A DNA stretch of 7,896 bases from CAYOEZ01 sp964402955 (GTDB lineage: Bacteria > Chloroflexota > DTOL01 > DAOUCN01): contig CAYOEZ010000216.1 in assembly GCA_964402955.1 (NCBI GenBank), forward strand, positions 1 through 7,896, read 5' to 3'. The translations under genes were made by a program, and so were the position numbers. Shown here piece by piece: positions 6,991 to 7,896 of the stretch (position 1 is its first letter; each line of letters begins with the position of its first letter). The notes beneath the pieces were generated by a model. That model searched no databases. It saw only the letters and a program-made list of their open reading frames with translations, and was not told the DNA's origin.

Positions 6991-7130
6991 TGGGCATGGA
7001 GGGTGTTGAATAGCACACCCAAACACGTAGCATAGGCCCTTGTGGCCGTCGAATTCGCCGCATTCAGGGCTTTCGACGCCCACGAGGGGCTACGCTGGAA
7101 TCCGCCGTTGTTCAACACCCTCTGGGCATG
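6991..7130. repeat. 8-bp direct target duplication flanking the miniature element
   Basis: TGGGCATG at 6991-6998 is repeated exactly at 7123-7130. Each copy directly abuts the outer end of a 12-bp terminal inverted repeat, as expected of a target site duplicated on insertion. An uninterrupted single copy would have been the pre-insertion sequence. Confidence 0.8.
6999..7122. mobile_element. 124-bp miniature inverted-repeat transposable element (MITE)
   Basis: The element starts with GAGGGTGTTGAA (6999-7010) and ends with the exact inverted copy TTCAACACCCTC (7111-7122), flanked by the 8-bp duplication. Further inward the arms pair again: CGTAGC (7026-7031) with GCTACG (7089-7094), and CCCTTGTGGCCGTCGAA against its partner at 7069-7085 with 15 of 17 matches. 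The whole element can therefore fold into one long imperfect hairpin. It has no transposase and would need one supplied in trans from an IS with the same ends. An 8-bp duplication occurs in several IS families, so the parent family cannot be named. It lies in the presumed promoter or leader of the hexahaem gene and could add a hairpin, a promoter or a block to transcription. Confidence 0.8.
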
Positions 7131-7155
7131 CGTGAGCAGATGGTGTCTCAGGCAT
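7090..7155 (-). other. possible short leader ORF running into the miniature element
   Basis: An ATG at 7155-7153 follows GAGGAGG closely and opens a 21-codon frame that enters the element and stops at 7092-7090. Without the element and one target copy, the same frame would encode 13 residues (MPETPSAHACPLD) and stop just before the Shine-Dalgarno of the hexahaem gene. It might be a leader peptide coupled to that gene, or a chance purine run. The spacing from GAGGAGG to the ATG is tight. Confidence 0.25.
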
Positions 7156-7169
7156 CACCTCCTCGTACG

Positions 7170-7215
7170 AAAAATCCTGCGCGGGGGGCACGCACCCGCC
7201 GCCTACCTAGCGCAG
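7170..7215 (-). terminator. candidate intrinsic terminator after the tetrahaem lipoprotein gene
   Basis: In the transcript sense, CTGCGC (7215-7210) pairs with GCGCAG (7182-7177). Inside it a second GC-rich stem (GG-C-GGG with CCC-C-CC, loop TGCGTG) can form beside a 9-nt bulge. GA and then five T (7174-7170) follow. The hairpin plus short U-tract suits rho-independent termination. It would separate the lipoprotein transcript from the hexahaem gene. The bulge and short U-tract leave some doubt. Confidence 0.5.
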
Positions 7216-7302
7216 TTGGGAATCCGTGGCATCCTGCCAGCTCGCCCGCCAAGTGAAGCGCTGCGCCTCCTTGTTGCCCGACTGGTCAGCGGCTTGGGTC
7301 AC
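7207..7302 (-). CDS. small hypothetical ORF overlapping the lipoprotein stop (GTGA)
   Basis: GTG at 7302-7300 overlaps the TGA of the tetrahaem gene in a GTGA arrangement typical of translational coupling and opens 31 codons (VTQAADQSGNKEAQRFTWRA, then SWQDATDSQLR), ending at TAG 7209-7207. It has no haem motif, membrane segment or recognisable family. The stop lies inside the candidate terminator stem. It could be a small coupled protein, the remnant of a longer gene, or chance. Confidence 0.25.
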   Translation of the reverse strand: MTQAADQSGNKEAQRFTWRASWQDATDSQLR

Positions 7303-7841
7303 CTGACACGATGACAGGAAACACAAGCGTCGTTCGACCGTCCGGCATGATCCCCCGGAACCGGACGCGCCCCCTTATCTGCCTTCAAGTGGCATAGCAG
7401 GCATGCCTCTAGCCCAGCGACCAAATGAGGAACGGGGGGGGGCGTAGGCTGCGGCGCACTGGAACTCAGCGCGTGGCATCCCAGGCACGTTGCGTTGGTT
7501 CTCTTGATATGGTCGCGGGGAATGCCGAATGAGGCTGGGGTGTTGTGGCAGTACAAGCAATCGGCTTTCCCAACCAAATCGTGCGGAATCCCCGGCGGCG
7601 TCGGCGGTGGTGTAGGTGGGAGTGGAGTTGCCCAAGGCGCGGGCGTCGACGTCAGACCAGGCGGTTCCACTGTCGGCGCCCCTTGCGGCCTGGGCGTTGC
7701 CAACTCGGCGGCTTTCGACGAAAAGCCCGCAATCGCGGTCGGTAGCGCCGGGCGCGAGCTTGGCGTCGGCGTACATGCCACCATAAGCACAACAATCGCA
7801 AGCCAGCCCGGCAACCACATTTTGCATTTCACCCATTGCAT
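7299..7841 (-). CDS. tetrahaem c-type cytochrome lipoprotein
   Basis: The product has 180 residues from ATG 7841. GTG at 7832 is a fair alternative start, since AGGGG lies nine bases before it but abuts the ATG. A hydrophobic segment WLAIVVLMVA leads to Cys23 (lipobox MVAC, with an unusual Met at -3), so membrane attachment by a lipidated Cys is likely. Residues 24-86 form a Pro/Thr-rich linker. Four CXXCH sites (CLYCH 95, CLGCH 119, CLLCH 147, CVSCH 173) each have a His eight residues before the first Cys. The modules carry the same HxxVGKxxC and DHxxRTxxxC alternation seen in the 15-haem protein, which marks the two as relatives. It probably sits on the outer face of the membrane and passes electrons onward to the secreted cytochromes. 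The candidate terminator behind it suggests a separate transcript. Length and layout suit a small tethered electron carrier; no named protein is recognised. Confidence 0.9.
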   Translation of the reverse strand: MQWVKCKMWLPGWLAIVVLMVACTPTPSSRPALPTAIAGFSSKAAELATPRPQGAPTVEPPGLTSTPAPWATPLPPTPPPTPPGIPHDLVGKADCLYCHNTPASFGIPRDHIKRTNATCLGCHALSSSAPQPTPPPVPHLVAGLEACLLCHLKADKGARPVPGDHAGRSNDACVSCHRVR

Positions 7842-7847
7842 CCCCTA

Positions 7848-7859
7848 GTGGTCGACCAC
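7848..7859. promoter_or_regulatory. 12-bp palindrome at the lipoprotein gene start
   Basis: GTGGTCGACCAC is a perfect palindrome ending seven bases before ATG 7841, between the start codon and any upstream promoter. It could be an operator half-site pair or a small hairpin near the ribosome binding site. It is short enough to be chance, and no second copy was found before the other genes. No convincing -10/-35 pair was seen in the remaining 37 bases of the window. Confidence 0.3.
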
Positions 7860-7896
7860 ACCAGTTATGATGGGTAAAGGTAGTCCAGCTTCTGTC

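Noticed and set aside
7123..7169. CTGAGA-containing stretch resembling part of a TPP riboswitch core
   Set aside because: The remaining conserved boxes and stems are absent, and the neighbouring genes have no thiamin link.
7170..7298. Cobalamin-type or other riboswitch in the GC-rich region after the lipoprotein gene
   Set aside because: Short C-rich and G-rich runs recall one, but no ordered set of conserved elements was found. A terminator-like hairpin accounts for the structure.

Overview
The window looks like a stretch of GC-rich bacterial chromosome holding a locus of multihaem c-type cytochromes. The best guess at the host is a Chloroflexota-type bacterium, perhaps Anaerolineae- or Roseiflexus-like. 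This guess rests on long Thr/Pro (TPTP) stalks, single-membrane style anchoring (one lipoprotein and one signal anchor), and a DDE transposase type that I associate with such genomes. It is an inference; nothing in the window fixes the taxonomy.

Left end (1-1293, + strand): three gene tails lie head to tail. First is the C-terminus of a glutamate-1-semialdehyde aminomutase (hemL). Next is a headless, frameshifted piece of a beta-sandwich surface protein. Last is the C-terminal part of an IS transposase with two frameshifts and an internal stop. This reads as an eroded rearrangement scar bordering the cytochrome locus.

Main locus (1323-7841, all - strand, so transcription runs right to left): there are four exported cytochrome genes with 33 predicted covalent haems in total. 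In order they are (a) a tetrahaem lipoprotein (7841-7299); (b) a hexahaem secreted protein (6966-5995) whose six haem sites follow the order and local sequence I remember for the Geobacter nanowire cytochrome OmcS; (c) a membrane-anchored 15-haem protein (5927-4620) built of one nearly invariant 24-residue module with a conserved His eight residues before each CXXCH; and (d) a 1088-residue surface protein (4589-1323) with a signal peptide, a Thr/Pro stalk, beta-sandwich domains and eight haem sites, the last a CX3CH variant. Genes b, c and d are spaced 67 and 30 nt apart and look like one operon. Gene a is followed by a candidate terminator.

Between a and b lies a 124-bp miniature inverted-repeat element (6999-7122). 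It has perfect 12-bp terminal inverted repeats and an exact 8-bp target duplication (TGGGCATG), and it is inserted 24 bp upstream of the hexahaem start codon, in the likely promoter or leader. Between b and c there are two overlapping inverted repeats, one of which would cover the ribosome binding site of c.

Working model (inference): a and c are membrane-tethered conduits that carry electrons through the cell wall to the secreted b and the large surface protein d, which together would form an extracellular electron-transfer apparatus. No haem-maturation genes, menaquinol oxidoreductase or substrate enzyme are present in the window.
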